Shown here: in pieces, positions 12,200 through 21,502 of the stretch | Layout of the letters: each line of letters begins with the position of its first letter | Position numbering within the stretch: the stretch's first letter is position 1 | Source of the DNA: Leclercia adecarboxylata | GTDB lineage: Bacteria; Pseudomonadota; Gammaproteobacteria; Enterobacterales; Enterobacteriaceae | NCBI RefSeq assembly: GCF_006874705.1 | Contig: NZ_CP035382.1 | Span: 682,001 to 746,000, forward strand | DNA length: 64,000 bases | Direction: 5' to 3' | Notes under the pieces: model-generated | What the model was told of the DNA's origin: nothing | The model's database searches: none | Seen by the model: the letters and a program-made list of their open reading frames with translations, nothing else | Made by a program: the position numbers and the translations under genes

Positions 12200-12217
12200 G
12201 TAAATAATACTTTACAT
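12200..12217 (-). promoter_or_regulatory. TyrR box 1 upstream of aroF
   Basis: The 18-bp palindrome CGTAAA-TAATAC-TTTACA differs by one base from the TyrR consensus TGTAAA-N6-TTTACA. It is about 95 nt upstream of the aroF ATG, consistent with tyrosine-dependent repression. Confidence 0.85.
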
Positions 12218-12251
12218 CACCCATTTTAAAGCAAAATACATTCGATTATCA

Positions 12252-12269
12252 TGTAACGTAAAAATTACA
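12252..12269 (-). promoter_or_regulatory. TyrR-like box 2 upstream of aroF
   Basis: TGTAAC-GTAAAA-ATTACA matches the TyrR palindrome with one mismatch in each half. It lies 35 bp beyond box 1, a plausible cooperative partner. E. coli aroF also has several TyrR boxes. Confidence 0.65.
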
Positions 12270-12320
12270 GTCTGCATTCTTGCCGCCAGGCTATGCTCAA
12301 TGGAAAAGGGAGAATGTCTT

Positions 12321-12695
12321 ATGCGCCTGATTGTTACCCCGCTACTGTGCCTGTTTTTAACCGCCTGTCAGATCGATCCTTATACCCATCAGCCCCACTG
12401 GACGGGAACCGACTGGTATGATGCCGGTAAAGAAGACGCCATGAATGGCGTGGGGGTAAAATCCAATGAAACCCTTGCCGCTAATTTTAACGACCCTAAA
12501 GTGGATCGCCCTGACTATCTCAGCGGATATAAAGACGGCCAACAGAAAATATGTCAGGAAAATTTTGTTTACGCCTGGGGATTAGCTGGCCGAATATTCC
12601 CCGCCAGCTGTGACACCGCGGAAAACGCGACCACCCTTCGTACCGCCTGGCAACAGGGAATGAATGAAGGAACAAAAGCCAACCGTTTAAATTAA
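12321..12695 (+). CDS. yfiL: YfiL-family lipoprotein (DUF2799)
   Basis: The 124-residue product has a short lipoprotein signal with lipobox LTAC (Cys near residue 16). A small soluble domain follows, with WTGTDWYDAGKEDA, DYLSGYKDGQ and two Cys. This is the DUF2799 pattern of E. coli YfiL, of unknown function, found in the same position between aroF and yfiR. I chose the ATG at 12321, preceded by GGGAG; the in-frame ATG at 12300 would add seven residues before the signal. It probably sits at the inner face of the outer membrane. Confidence 0.85.
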   Translation: MRLIVTPLLCLFLTACQIDPYTHQPHWTGTDWYDAGKEDAMNGVGVKSNETLAANFNDPKVDRPDYLSGYKDGQQKICQENFVYAWGLAGRIFPASCDTAENATTLRTAWQQGMNEGTKANRLN

Positions 12696-12786
12696 TTCTG
12701 TCAACGCCATTTCTGTTAATTAAGAGCGTGAGATTTTACTTAAGTACCTGAATATGCTTTTGGCATAATGACTGTACGGGAAAAAA

Positions 12787-13380
12787 ATGGTAATCTGCCA
12801 GCGAAACTCAAGGACTACTATTTCCAGAGTGGTATGGCGGATTCTGGTGTGTAACTTTTTTCTTATCTCCTGGCACCGTGCGGCATTAGTACTGATGTTA
12901 TCAATGCCCTGTGGGCTCGCTATTGGCGGAACCTTATCCGAAACGGATAAATCGGTACGTTCTATTGTCTCCGGGATCGTCAGTTACACCCGTTGGCCTG
13001 CGCTTTCCGGCAAGCCGAACCTGTGTATTTTCGCCTCCTCCCATTATGTTGAGGCGCTCAGTGCCGAGGGTCCGGACGCGCTGCCCTACACCCCGGTCAT
13101 TATTCATGACGACCAGGAAGCATTGAGTGCAGAATGTCACGCGCTCTATTTCGGCAGCGAATCCCCGACCCACCAGCTTGAATTAAGTCAGGCGTTTCAT
13201 GCCAGACCGTTACTATTAATTGCGGAGCAAAACCCGCAGTGCCTTATAGGTAGTGCTTTCTGCCTGATAATAGACAGCGCCAGAGTAAGATTTTCCGTCA
13301 ATCTGGATATGCTGTCGCGCAGCGGAGTCAGAGTTAATCCTGATGTGTTAATGCTCGCACGGAATACTAAGCATGAATAA
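12787..13380 (+). CDS. yfiR: Periplasmic inhibitor YfiR of the diguanylate cyclase DgcN
   Basis: YfiR binds the periplasmic part of DgcN (YfiN) and keeps the cyclase off; redox or envelope stress and YfiB relieve this. The mature part matches the family: IVSGIVSYTRWPAL, SLLLIAEQ-like core and C-terminal NPDVLMLAR. Four cysteines (LCIF, AECHA, CLIGSAFC) correspond to the disulphide pairs of known YfiR. The start is uncertain. ATG 12787 gives an unusually long N-terminus before the hydrophobic signal (about residues 30-46); a GTG near 12829 or an ATG near 12895 are alternatives. The 3' end overlaps dgcN by eight bases. Confidence 0.88.
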   Translation: MVICQRNSRTTISRVVWRILVCNFFLISWHRAALVLMLSMPCGLAIGGTLSETDKSVRSIVSGIVSYTRWPALSGKPNLCIFASSHYVEALSAEGPDALPYTPVIIHDDQEALSAECHALYFGSESPTHQLELSQAFHARPLLLIAEQNPQCLIGSAFCLIIDSARVRFSVNLDMLSRSGVRVNPDVLMLARNTKHE

Positions 13381-14614
13381 GGAAATTACTTCAGCGCCGC
13401 GTCCAACATTCAAAAGGACTCTGCGGCGCATCAGTATAATTAGCGTCCTAATTACTATGACGCTCATCTGGTTATTATTGTGCATCGCTTCTGTGGTGAC
13501 GCTGAAACAGTATGCGCAACGCAACCTTGAATTAACCAGCGCCACCATGAGCCGCAGTCTGGAGGCAGCGCTGGTCTTCAATGATGCTACCGCTGCTAAC
13601 GAAGCGCTGGCCTCTCTTGGTAAGCAAGGGCAGTTCTCAGCAGCGGAACTGCTGGATCGCTACGATCATCGCTTTGCCAGCTGGTCGATGGGGCCGAACG
13701 ACAAAGCGGATCCGCTCAGCCAGTTGGCCAGCCAGTGGTTATTCCCCCATCCCATCAGACAGCGCATCTGGCACAACAATTTACCGATCGGCGAGTTACA
13801 TCTCACCGCACGGGATAGCCTGATCGGCCACTTTCTCTGGACCTCGCTGGCGGTATTAACCGGCTGTCTTCTGTTTGCCTCCCTGGTGGCAATAACCATC
13901 ACCCGTGCACTGCACAATGGCGTGGTGACCGCCCTGCAAAACATTACCGATGTGGTGCATGACGTACGTACAAACCGGAACTTCTCCCGCCGGGTATCCG
14001 AGGAGCGCATTGATGAATTTCATCGCTTCGGTCAGGACTTCAACAGCCTGCTGGATGAAATGGAAGAGTGGCAGTTAAAGTTGCAGGCTAAAAACGCCCA
14101 GCTGATGCGCACCGCCATGCACGATCCGCTCACCGGACTGGCTAACCGGGCCGCTTTTCGCACCCGCATCGCCGCGCTGATGAGTGATTCCTCCGCGCGG
14201 ACCAACTCCGCCCTGCTCTTCCTGGACGGAGATGACTTTAAGCGTATTAACGATACCTGGGGCCATGCCGCAGGCGATTGTGTACTGATTGAAGTAGCCC
14301 GCAGAATGGTCGAGTTTGGCGGCGAACAACATCAATCTTACCGTCTGGGTGGGGATGAGTTTGCCATCATTCTGTATGGCGTCCATTCAGAACACGAAGT
14401 GCTGCGTCTCTGCGCCGCGCTGACGCAACAATTTAGCCCGTCCTATGACCTGCACAACGGGTTCTCCTCCCGAATGTCCCTCAGTATTGGCTTCGCGCTG
14501 AGCTGGCAGCATCACTCCGTTGAAGCCTTACTGGAGCAAGCCGACCGGAATATGTATCTGGTGAAGCATCAACGTTCAAAAAATCACACCGTAGAAAGGA
14601 ACACATTATGTTAA
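13373..14614 (+). CDS. dgcN: Membrane diguanylate cyclase DgcN (YfiN)
   Basis: DgcN makes cyclic di-GMP. In E. coli it also arrests cell division under envelope stress. The 413-residue product has an N-terminal transmembrane helix (about 25-48), a periplasmic sensor domain, a second helix (about 150-172) and a HAMP region. A C-terminal GGDEF domain carries the intact active-site motif RLGGDEF (GGDEF at 326-330). I see no RxxD inhibitory site before it. It is translationally overlapped by yfiR upstream and yfiB downstream, so the three form one operon. Confidence 0.95.
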   Translation: MNKEITSAPRPTFKRTLRRISIISVLITMTLIWLLLCIASVVTLKQYAQRNLELTSATMSRSLEAALVFNDATAANEALASLGKQGQFSAAELLDRYDHRFASWSMGPNDKADPLSQLASQWLFPHPIRQRIWHNNLPIGELHLTARDSLIGHFLWTSLAVLTGCLLFASLVAITITRALHNGVVTALQNITDVVHDVRTNRNFSRRVSEERIDEFHRFGQDFNSLLDEMEEWQLKLQAKNAQLMRTAMHDPLTGLANRAAFRTRIAALMSDSSARTNSALLFLDGDDFKRINDTWGHAAGDCVLIEVARRMVEFGGEQHQSYRLGGDEFAIILYGVHSEHEVLRLCAALTQQFSPSYDLHNGFSSRMSLSIGFALSWQHHSVEALLEQADRNMYLVKHQRSKNHTVERNTLC

Positions 14615-15090
14615 GGCGATACGTCGCACCGCTCTTTATGGCATCAATGCTGCTGGCTGGATGCCAGACGCCACAGGGCAAATTTACCGCTGAGCAGGTC
14701 GCCACCATGAAGTCTTACGGCTTTAATGAGATAAACGGGGACTGGTCGCTTGGCCTTTCGGCAAAGATCCTGTTTGGTAAAAACGAGTATAAGCTGCAGC
14801 CTGAAAGCGAGCAGCAGATTAAAAGCATGGCAGCGCGCCTTGCGGCGACCGGCCTGAAACACGCCCGGATGGACGGCCATACCGATAACTACGGTGAAGA
14901 GAGCTACAACAAAGCGTTATCCCTGAAGCGGGCCAATGTGGTTGCCGATGCCTGGGCGCAGGGTGCCACTATTCCACGCAGTAATCTGACGACCCAGGGC
15001 CTGGGTCAGCAATATCCTGTCGCGGATAATAAAACCGGCCAGGGACGTGCCGAAAACCGCCGCGTGGCGGTGGTGATCAGCACGCCCTGA
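14608..15090 (+). CDS. yfiB: OmpA-like lipoprotein YfiB
   Basis: YfiB is the outer-membrane activator of the YfiBNR system; it sequesters YfiR and so releases DgcN. The 160-residue product has a lipobox (LLAGC, Cys near 19) and a C-terminal OmpA/Pal peptidoglycan-binding domain. The domain signature is DGHTDNYGEESYN followed by LKRANVV. It overlaps dgcN by seven bases. Confidence 0.94.
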   Translation: MLRRYVAPLFMASMLLAGCQTPQGKFTAEQVATMKSYGFNEINGDWSLGLSAKILFGKNEYKLQPESEQQIKSMAARLAATGLKHARMDGHTDNYGEESYNKALSLKRANVVADAWAQGATIPRSNLTTQGLGQQYPVADNKTGQGRAENRRVAVVISTP

Positions 15091-15094
15091 AGCG

Positions 15095-16462
15095 TTATTC
15101 CCGCGATTCGGTCAGAGACACACGCACTGCCGCGCGCCAGCGCAGCCAGTCAATAACCACAAACAGCGCCAGGCTACAGCCCATTACCGGCATTATGAGC
15201 CCCAGTACTACGCTGATGGTTAAAGAGACCACGCGTCCCCCCAGCGGCAACGCCAGCCAGCTCTGACACAGAGTCTGCGCAGGATCCGTTGCCGTCTGCC
15301 GGGGCCGACGCATCCACCACATCCGGTAGCCCCACACAATCATGACGCACAGCGCGATACCAAAGGCGATCAGCACCAGCTGATTTGGCAGGCCAAACAG
15401 CACGCCCATATGGAAATCCACGCCCCAGCGGGTTAGTTTAGCCATCAGCGGGTAATCCCCAAACCGGGTGCGATCAATAACCTTCAGGGTAGTGGGATCA
15501 ACGGCAACCGCATCGACCTGAGTAGGCCAGCTGCGATCGATCTCCGTCACCGTCCACGCCGTTGAGGCACTCTTCGCCGGACGTATCTCCAGCTTCGTGG
15601 CATCAATCCCCGCCGCATTTGCCGCCCGCAGCACGCCATCATACAGGGCCAGGTCAGGTTTCATCTCCGGCATCGGCATGGTCATGTGATGACCGTGGTG
15701 CTCAGCATGCGGATCGGCGGCTTCCGCCGAGCCATGCAGCTGCGTATTCACCTGCGGCGTGAGCCAGTTCATCTCTGCCCGCAGTTTATCCACATTACTG
15801 CCCGCCCACTGGGACCAGGTCAGGCCGGTCGCAGAGAAGAGCAGCATACCCAGCAACAGGCTCCAGCCGAGGGAAACGTGCAGACGACGGCGGTTCTGGA
15901 AGCGGTTATTGATGCGCCGTTTTGGCCGGGTATAGAACCACAGGGCAATCCCTCCCAGCGCAGCGATCCACATCCAGGACGCGGCCAGCTCGCTGTAAAT
16001 TCGCCCCACATCCCCCAGCAGCAAAGACTGGTGCAGATAATCGATTTTCTGGCGTAACGGCAGGATACCGCTGGTGCCGTAGACGGTCATATCCCCGCGC
16101 ACCTCCAGACTGACCGGATCGATAAAGATGGCCCGGTTCTCCGAGGCTTTCAGCGCCGGGTCAATGTACATCACCCGGGTGGTTTCTCCTGATGTCAGGC
16201 CCGGACGTACCGCCTGTAGCCGTAGCTCCCCGCCGGTGACCTTTTCCGCTACCGCAATTTGCTCAGCAAGAGGACGTATCGCGCCCCCGGTCTCGCTGAA
16301 CAGCGCATGATGATAAAGCGCGTTTTCCAGCTGCGGCGTGGCGACGTACAACGTTCCGGAGAGCGCGGCGATAAAGATAAACGGCCCGACAAACAGACCA
16401 ATATAGAAGTGAAGACGACGCAGCAGGTGGCCCCATGCTGCGCGCGGAGTGCAGGTAGTCAT
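15095..16462 (-). CDS. PepSY-associated transmembrane protein
   Basis: The 455-residue inner-membrane protein belongs to the PepSY-TM (PiuB-like) family, often linked to iron or copper handling and to ferric reductase activity. It has an N-terminal helix after LLRRLHFYIGLFVG (about 18-42). Further helices lie near 163-180, 195-218, 348-375 and 405-435. A periplasmic His/Met-rich loop near 250-265 (HAEHHGHHMTMPMPEM) is a likely copper ligand set. AAGGGAAAGC precedes the ATG. It is convergent with yfiB, 4 bp away, and is followed upstream by a DUF2946 gene. The exact role is not determined. Confidence 0.85.
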   Translation of the reverse strand: MTTCTPRAAWGHLLRRLHFYIGLFVGPFIFIAALSGTLYVATPQLENALYHHALFSETGGAIRPLAEQIAVAEKVTGGELRLQAVRPGLTSGETTRVMYIDPALKASENRAIFIDPVSLEVRGDMTVYGTSGILPLRQKIDYLHQSLLLGDVGRIYSELAASWMWIAALGGIALWFYTRPKRRINNRFQNRRRLHVSLGWSLLLGMLLFSATGLTWSQWAGSNVDKLRAEMNWLTPQVNTQLHGSAEAADPHAEHHGHHMTMPMPEMKPDLALYDGVLRAANAAGIDATKLEIRPAKSASTAWTVTEIDRSWPTQVDAVAVDPTTLKVIDRTRFGDYPLMAKLTRWGVDFHMGVLFGLPNQLVLIAFGIALCVMIVWGYRMWWMRRPRQTATDPAQTLCQSWLALPLGGRVVSLTISVVLGLIMPVMGCSLALFVVIDWLRWRAAVRVSLTESRE

Positions 16463-16523
16463 GCTTTCCCTTTTTAAGGCAAAAAGTTATCGGTACACCG
16501 GGGTGCACGTTTTTTTACATGGA

Positions 16524-16913
16524 TTAAGCAGACAGGTGCGGCGGCGCGCGGGTATCGGGACAGAGCCAGGGGAAGAAATGCCAGTGGTGTACGACGGGTC
16601 GCGGCGGCGTAAGGCGCTGTCTGAGTAAGACTGCGCATAACAGCAGCACCAGCGCCAGGATGACGCCCGGAACGTGGGCCAGCAGGACGCAGTAACCGCA
16701 GGCTTCGGCATGGTCGACAGGCACACTTTCAGACGGTGCGTGGTGGTGCTCCGCCATCATGCTCATGTCATGATGCATGCCGGGCATCGCGCTCATGGGA
16801 TCTTTTTGCAACGAGACAGAGACCAGCGGCGCGAAGACGATCATCAGGATCGCAAATAACGCGAGACCTGCCGCGATACGTTGCCACTGTGCCTGATGCT
16901 GTTTAGTCGTCAC
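16524..16913 (-). CDS. DUF2946-family small membrane protein, probable copper-related
   Basis: This small protein of 129 residues has an N-terminal membrane helix (LALFAILMIVFAPLVSVSL). A His/Met-rich periplasmic stretch follows (MPGMHHDMSMMAEHHH), then a CGYC motif (near residue 73) and a second helix. This is the DUF2946 pattern seen next to copper-responsive genes. I prefer the GTG start at 16913 because GGAGG precedes it; an ATG at 16937 adds eight residues but has no ribosome-binding site. It is 61 bp upstream of the PepSY gene on the same strand, so the pair is probably an operon. Function is inferred only. Confidence 0.78.
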   Translation of the reverse strand: MTTKQHQAQWQRIAAGLALFAILMIVFAPLVSVSLQKDPMSAMPGMHHDMSMMAEHHHAPSESVPVDHAEACGYCVLLAHVPGVILALVLLLCAVLLRQRLTPPRPVVHHWHFFPWLCPDTRAPPHLSA

Positions 16914-16983
16914 TTCCCCTCCGTCAGAGCGGGGCATTGTAAACGATTTATGACGGATACGTTAACGTGCAGAGCACACAGAG

Positions 16984-17020
16984 ATAAAAAAAGGGCCAGC
17001 CTTTCGGCCAGCCCTTTTTA
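16984..17020 (-). terminator. Intrinsic terminator of the rpsP-rimM-trmD-rplS operon
   Basis: On the minus strand the arms AAAGGGCUGGCC and GGCUGGCCCUUU pair through a GAAA tetraloop with two G-U pairs. A U-rich tail follows. It lies 23 nt after the rplS stop. Confidence 0.9.
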
Positions 17021-17042
17021 CAGGATGTCGCTTAAGCGAATC

Positions 17043-17393
<351 letters not shown>

Positions 17394-17431
17394 TTAATCT
17401 CTTATCCTGGGTAAACTGATATTTGGGGGCC

Positions 17432-18199
17432 TCAGGCCATCCCATCATGTTTCTGCTGCTGGTGCGCGTGTTCTTTTTTGAACTCGGCCAGCAACTTTGC
17501 TTGCTCTTCAGTCAGAGCCAGGTTTTCCAGAAGTTCAGGTCTTCTAAGCCAGGTACGGCCCAGCGACTGCTTCAGGCGCCAGCGACGAATCTCGGCATGG
17601 TTTCCCGACAGTAATACTGGCGGAACCTCCATCCCTTCTAACACTTCAGGACGGGTATAGTGTGGGCAGTCCAGCAATCCATCAGCAAAAGAGTCTTCTG
17701 TTGCTGATGCTTCATGGCCCAGTACCCCCGGAATGAACCGGGAAACGGAGTCAATCAGCGTCATTGCCGGTAACTCACCACCGCTGAGAACGTAATCGCC
17801 GATAGACCATTCTTCGTCAATCTCGGTTTGAATTACGCGCTCATCTATCCCTTCGTAGCGACCGCACACCAGAATCAATTTCTGATTCGTTGCCAGTTCG
17901 CTGACGCCCACTTGATCAAGCTTGCGTCCCTGAGGTGACAGATAAATCACCTTTGCGCCTTCACCTGCCGCGGCTTTTGCTGCTGCGATGGCATCCCGTA
18001 AGGGTTGTACCATCATAAGCATCCCCGGTCCGCCGCCGTAAGGACGTTCGTCCACGGTACGGTGCCGGTCATGAGTGAAGTCACGTGGACTCCAGCTCTC
18101 GATGCTCAGCAGGCCATTTTTTACTGCCCGGCCAGTTACCCCGTAATCAGTAATCGCGCGGAACATTTCAGGAAACAGGCTAATAATGCCAATCCACAT
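17432..18199 (-). CDS. trmD: tRNA (guanine-37-N1)-methyltransferase TrmD
   Basis: TrmD methylates G37 of tRNAs next to the anticodon, which prevents +1 frameshifting. It has the SPOUT trefoil-knot fold. The 255-residue product has the family motifs: [13 protein letters not shown] at the N-terminus, [12 protein letters not shown], the knot region [13 protein letters not shown] ([12 protein letters not shown]), and [11 protein letters not shown]. It is third in the operon with rpsP, rimM and rplS. Confidence 0.97.
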   Translation of the reverse strand: MWIGIISLFPEMFRAITDYGVTGRAVKNGLLSIESWSPRDFTHDRHRTVDERPYGGGPGMLMMVQPLRDAIAAAKAAAGEGAKVIYLSPQGRKLDQVGVSELATNQKLILVCGRYEGIDERVIQTEIDEEWSIGDYVLSGGELPAMTLIDSVSRFIPGVLGHEASATEDSFADGLLDCPHYTRPEVLEGMEVPPVLLSGNHAEIRRWRLKQSLGRTWLRRPELLENLALTEEQAKLLAEFKKEHAHQQQKHDGMA

Positions 18200-18229
18200 A
18201 GCGCCGTCTTTTACCGTTTTCAGGAGAAT

Positions 18230-18763
18230 TTAAAAACCAGGATCCCAATCTACTTCGATAGTACGAGTAGCGAGATCGACTTTCTTGATAACCTGCCCAT
18301 CGAGGAACGGAACCAGCCGCTCCTTGATGCCAAACGCATCTTTCAGGTTTGCCTTAATGACGAGAACGTCATTGGATCCGGTTTCCATCATATCGATGAC
18401 TTTCCCCAGACCGTAACCTTCAGTAGTCACTACCTGGCAACCAATAAGGTCTTTCCAGTAGTAGCCCTCTTCCAGTTCAGGCAACTGCGACGAATCCACG
18501 ACAATTTCACAATTAGTCAGCGCATTCGCGGCATCGCGATCGTCAATGCCTTTCAGCTTGATAACGATGTCCTGATTGTGGTGACGCCAGCTTTCCAGCT
18601 CGACCTCTTGCCACTGACCCGCCTTCTGGATAAACCAGGGCTGATAGTCAAAAATGCTTTCGGCGTCTTCGGTGGAGGAAAACACTCTGAGCCAACCACG
18701 GATACCGTAGCAAGAACCCATTTTGCCCAATACAATCGGTTCAACAGGTGCTTTTTTGCTCAT
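18230..18763 (-). CDS. rimM: 16S rRNA processing protein RimM
   Basis: RimM assists maturation of the 30S head by binding S19. It has an N-terminal RimM barrel (about 10-95) and a C-terminal PRC-barrel (about 100-175), seen here in [17 protein letters not shown] and [17 protein letters not shown] at 18763 is the likely start, with GGTGG upstream. ATG at 18766 and a GTG at 18772 are in frame too. The N-terminus is slightly shorter than in E. coli (182 residues). It lies 18 bp after rpsP. Confidence 0.95.
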   Translation of the reverse strand: MSKKAPVEPIVLGKMGSCYGIRGWLRVFSSTEDAESIFDYQPWFIQKAGQWQEVELESWRHHNQDIVIKLKGIDDRDAANALTNCEIVVDSSQLPELEEGYYWKDLIGCQVVTTEGYGLGKVIDMMETGSNDVLVIKANLKDAFGIKERLVPFLDGQVIKKVDLATRTIEVDWDPGF

Positions 18764-18781
18764 CATGACCACCGTGACAGA

Positions 18782-19030
18782 TTAAGCTGCTTTGTTTGCT
18801 GCTTTGATCAGCGTAGCAACGCGATCGGAAACGGTAGCGCCCTGGCCAACCCAGTGAGCGATACGATCCAGATCCAGACGGGTTTCTTCTTCTGCGCCAG
18901 CGGCCAGTGGGTTGAAGAAACCAACGCGCTCGATGAAGCGACCGTTGCGTGCATTACGGCTGTCAGTAACAACAACCTGGTAGAACGGACGCTTTTTCGC
19001 GCCGTGACGTGCTAAACGAATAGTTACCAT
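18782..19030 (-). CDS. rpsP: Ribosomal protein S16
   Basis: The 82-residue S16 starts [18 protein letters not shown], as in E. coli; longer in-frame extensions upstream are not part of the gene. It is the first gene of the rpsP-rimM-trmD-rplS operon. Its promoter and a leader hairpin lie between it and ffh. Confidence 0.98.
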   Translation of the reverse strand: MVTIRLARHGAKKRPFYQVVVTDSRNARNGRFIERVGFFNPLAAGAEEETRLDLDRIAHWVGQGATVSDRVATLIKAANKAA

Positions 19031-19052
19031 AACATCCTCTTGTGTGAATAAA

Positions 19053-19086
19053 ACACCGGGCCCCATCGAGGGAAGGAGCCCGGTGT
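19053..19086 (-). promoter_or_regulatory. Terminator-like hairpin in the rpsP leader
   Basis: A perfect 9-bp stem (ACACCGGGC/GCCCGGTGT) with a 16-nt loop is followed on the minus strand by TTTATTC. It sits between the promoter at 19105-19132 and the rpsP start, so it would form in the leader. It could attenuate the operon or end ffh transcripts; which one is not shown by sequence. Confidence 0.65.
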
Positions 19087-19104
19087 CATATTAAAAGCCC
19101 GAAA

Positions 19105-19132
19105 ATTTTACTGATTTCTGGGGAAAATGCAA
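19105..19132 (-). promoter_or_regulatory. Promoter of the rpsP-rimM-trmD-rplS operon
   Basis: The minus strand has -35 TTGCAT (19127-19132), a 16-nt spacer and -10 TAAAAT (19105-19110). It lies directly after the ffh stop and about 75 nt upstream of the rpsP ATG. Confidence 0.75.
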
Positions 19133-19164
19133 TCAGCATCTTGATGCTGAGCATTAAACACGAT

Positions 19165-20526
19165 TTATCTGCCAGGGAATCCCGGTGGCATCATGCCTTT
19201 CATCCCACGCATCATTTTGGCCATCCCGCCCTTCTTCATCTTCTTCATCATGCGCTGCATGTCGTCGAACTGCTTCAGAAGGCGGTTAACGTCCTGAACC
19301 TGCATCCCGCAGCCCGCCGCGATACGGCGCTTACGGGAGCCTTTAATGATTTCCGGCTTGGCACGCTCTTTCAGCGTCATCGAGTTGATGATCGCTTCCA
19401 TACGCACCAGCACTTTGTCATCCATTTGCGATTTGACGTTGTCCGGGATTTGACCCATGCCCGGCAGCTTGCCCATCAGGCTCGCCATACCGCCCATGTT
19501 CTTCATCTGGCGCAGCTGCTCCAGGAAGTCGGTCAGATCGAAACCGTCGCCTTTTTTCAGTTTGGTGGCGAGCTTCTCGGCCTGCGCGCGGTCAACCTTG
19601 CTCTCGATATCTTCGATCAGCGACAGCACGTCGCCCATGCCGAGAATACGGGAGGCGATACGATCCGGGTGGAACGGCTCCAGCGCTTCGGTCTTCTCGC
19701 CGACGCCGAGGAACTTGATTGGCTTGCCGGTGATATGACGAATAGAGAGTGCCGCACCGCCGCGGGCGTCACCGTCCACTTTGGTCAGTACCACACCGGT
19801 TAACGGCAGCGCTTCATTAAACGCTTTCGCGGTGTTTGCCGCATCCTGACCGGTCATGGCATCGACGACGAACAGGGTTTCTACCGGATTGATCGCGGCA
19901 TGAACCTGTTTGATTTCGTCCATCATCGCTTCGTCAACGTGCAGACGACCGGCGGTATCCACCAGCAGCACGTCGAAGAACTTCAGCTTCGCTTCTTTCA
20001 GCGCCGCGTTAACGATATCGATCGGCTTCTGCGACACGTCAGACGGGAAGAAGTCGACGCTAACCTGTTCAGCCAGGGTCTCCAGCTGTCTGATCGCCGC
20101 CGGGCGATAGACGTCGGCAGAGACGACCAGCACTTTCTTCTTGTGCTTTTCGCGCAGGAATTTACCCAGCTTAGCGACGCTGGTGGTTTTACCCGCACCC
20201 TGCAGACCGGCCATCAGCACTACCGCTGGCGGTTGCGCCGCCAGGTTCAGGCTCTGGTTCTCTTCGCCCATCGCCGAAACCAGTTCGTTCCGAACGATTT
20301 TGACGAACTCCTGACCCGGGGTCAGGCTCTTGTTGACTTCATGACCAACCGCTTTTTCTTTAACGCGGTTGATGAAGTCACGCACGACCGGCAACGCAAC
20401 GTCTGCTTCAAGCAGCGCCATGCGCACTTCACGCAGCGTCTCTTTAATATTGTCTTCAGTAAGGCGTCCACGGCCGCTGATGTTGCGCAGCGTGCGCGAC
20501 AAACGATCGGTTAAATTATCAAACAT
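19165..20526 (-). CDS. ffh: Signal recognition particle GTPase Ffh (SRP54)
   Basis: Ffh with 4.5S RNA binds hydrophobic signal sequences on ribosomes and delivers them to FtsY at the membrane. The 453-residue product has an N domain (1-85) and a G domain with GLQGAGKTTSVAKL (near 105), DTAGR and TKVDGDARGG. The C-terminal M domain is methionine-rich, ending in MMRGMKGMMPPGFPGR. Length equals E. coli Ffh. It is divergent from ypjD. Confidence 0.98.
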   Translation of the reverse strand: MFDNLTDRLSRTLRNISGRGRLTEDNIKETLREVRMALLEADVALPVVRDFINRVKEKAVGHEVNKSLTPGQEFVKIVRNELVSAMGEENQSLNLAAQPPAVVLMAGLQGAGKTTSVAKLGKFLREKHKKKVLVVSADVYRPAAIRQLETLAEQVSVDFFPSDVSQKPIDIVNAALKEAKLKFFDVLLVDTAGRLHVDEAMMDEIKQVHAAINPVETLFVVDAMTGQDAANTAKAFNEALPLTGVVLTKVDGDARGGAALSIRHITGKPIKFLGVGEKTEALEPFHPDRIASRILGMGDVLSLIEDIESKVDRAQAEKLATKLKKGDGFDLTDFLEQLRQMKNMGGMASLMGKLPGMGQIPDNVKSQMDDKVLVRMEAIINSMTLKERAKPEIIKGSRKRRIAAGCGMQVQDVNRLLKQFDDMQRMMKKMKKGGMAKMMRGMKGMMPPGFPGR

Positions 20527-20692
20527 TGTCTCTCGCCTGGGGTAGAAACGTTAGGTCGCTGGCGCGACACGTACACAGAATTTTGCCGCAGTATAACATG
20601 AAGGCGCCTTTGTTGTTATGCAACGGTTGGAGCACGCCTCACGTAACGTTATACTGCCTCTCTTTCTCATCAGGACAACTGTCGACACCTAT

Positions 20693-21484
20693 ATGCCTGT
20701 TTTCGCACTGATCGCTCTTGTGGCGTACTCTGTCAGCCTCGCGCTGATTATCCCTGGCCTGCTACAAAAAAACAGCGGCTGGCGGCGAATGGCTATTTTG
20801 TCGGCTGTCATCGCGTTGATAAGTCACGCCTTTGCGCTCGAAGCGCGCATTCTGCCGGGCGACGGCAGCGGACAAAACCTGAGCCTGCTCAACGTCGGGT
20901 CGCTGGTCAGCCTGATGATCTGTACGGTAATGACCATCGTGGCCTCGAAAAACCGCGGCTGGCTGCTGTTGCCGATTGTCTACGCTTTTGCGCTGATCAA
21001 CCTCGCTTTTGCCACCTTCGTACCGAATGAGTTCATCACCCATCTGGAAACCACGCCGGGTATGATGGTGCATATTGGCCTGTCGCTGTTCTCGTATGCG
21101 ACGCTGATCATTGCCGCACTGTACGCGCTCCAGCTGGCCTGGATTGACTACCAGCTCAAAAACAAAAAGCTGGTCTTCAGTAACGAGATGCCGCCGCTGA
21201 TGACCATCGAACGCAAGATGTTTCACATCACCCAGGTCGGGGTTGTGCTGCTGACGCTGACGCTGAGTACCGGCCTGTTTTACATGCACAATCTCTTCAG
21301 CATGGAGAATATCGATAAGGCCGTACTCTCCATCATCGCGTGGTTTGTCTATATTGTCCTGTTATGGGGCCATTATCATGAAGGCTGGCGCGGTCGCCGC
21401 GTGGTCTGGTTCAACGTTGCGGGAGCAGGCCTCCTGACAATGGCTTATTTTGGTAGCCGCGTCATCCAGCAACTCGCCGGCTAA
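20693..21484 (+). CDS. ypjD: YpjD, cytochrome c assembly (HemX/CcsA-like) membrane protein
   Basis: The 263-residue integral membrane protein starts MPVFALIALVAYS as in E. coli; the in-frame ATG 25 codons earlier (20618) is not supported by homology. It has about eight transmembrane helices and the CcsA/HemX core motif WGHYHEGWRGRR. The family is related to haem-handling proteins and, in E. coli, to CorC-type transporters. It precedes yfjD by 18 nt and is probably co-transcribed with it. Confidence 0.9.
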   Translation: MPVFALIALVAYSVSLALIIPGLLQKNSGWRRMAILSAVIALISHAFALEARILPGDGSGQNLSLLNVGSLVSLMICTVMTIVASKNRGWLLLPIVYAFALINLAFATFVPNEFITHLETTPGMMVHIGLSLFSYATLIIAALYALQLAWIDYQLKNKKLVFSNEMPPLMTIERKMFHITQVGVVLLTLTLSTGLFYMHNLFSMENIDKAVLSIIAWFVYIVLLWGHYHEGWRGRRVVWFNVAGAGLLTMAYFGSRVIQQLAG

Positions 21485-21502
21485 GTAACCAAGGAGTTCC
21501 CC

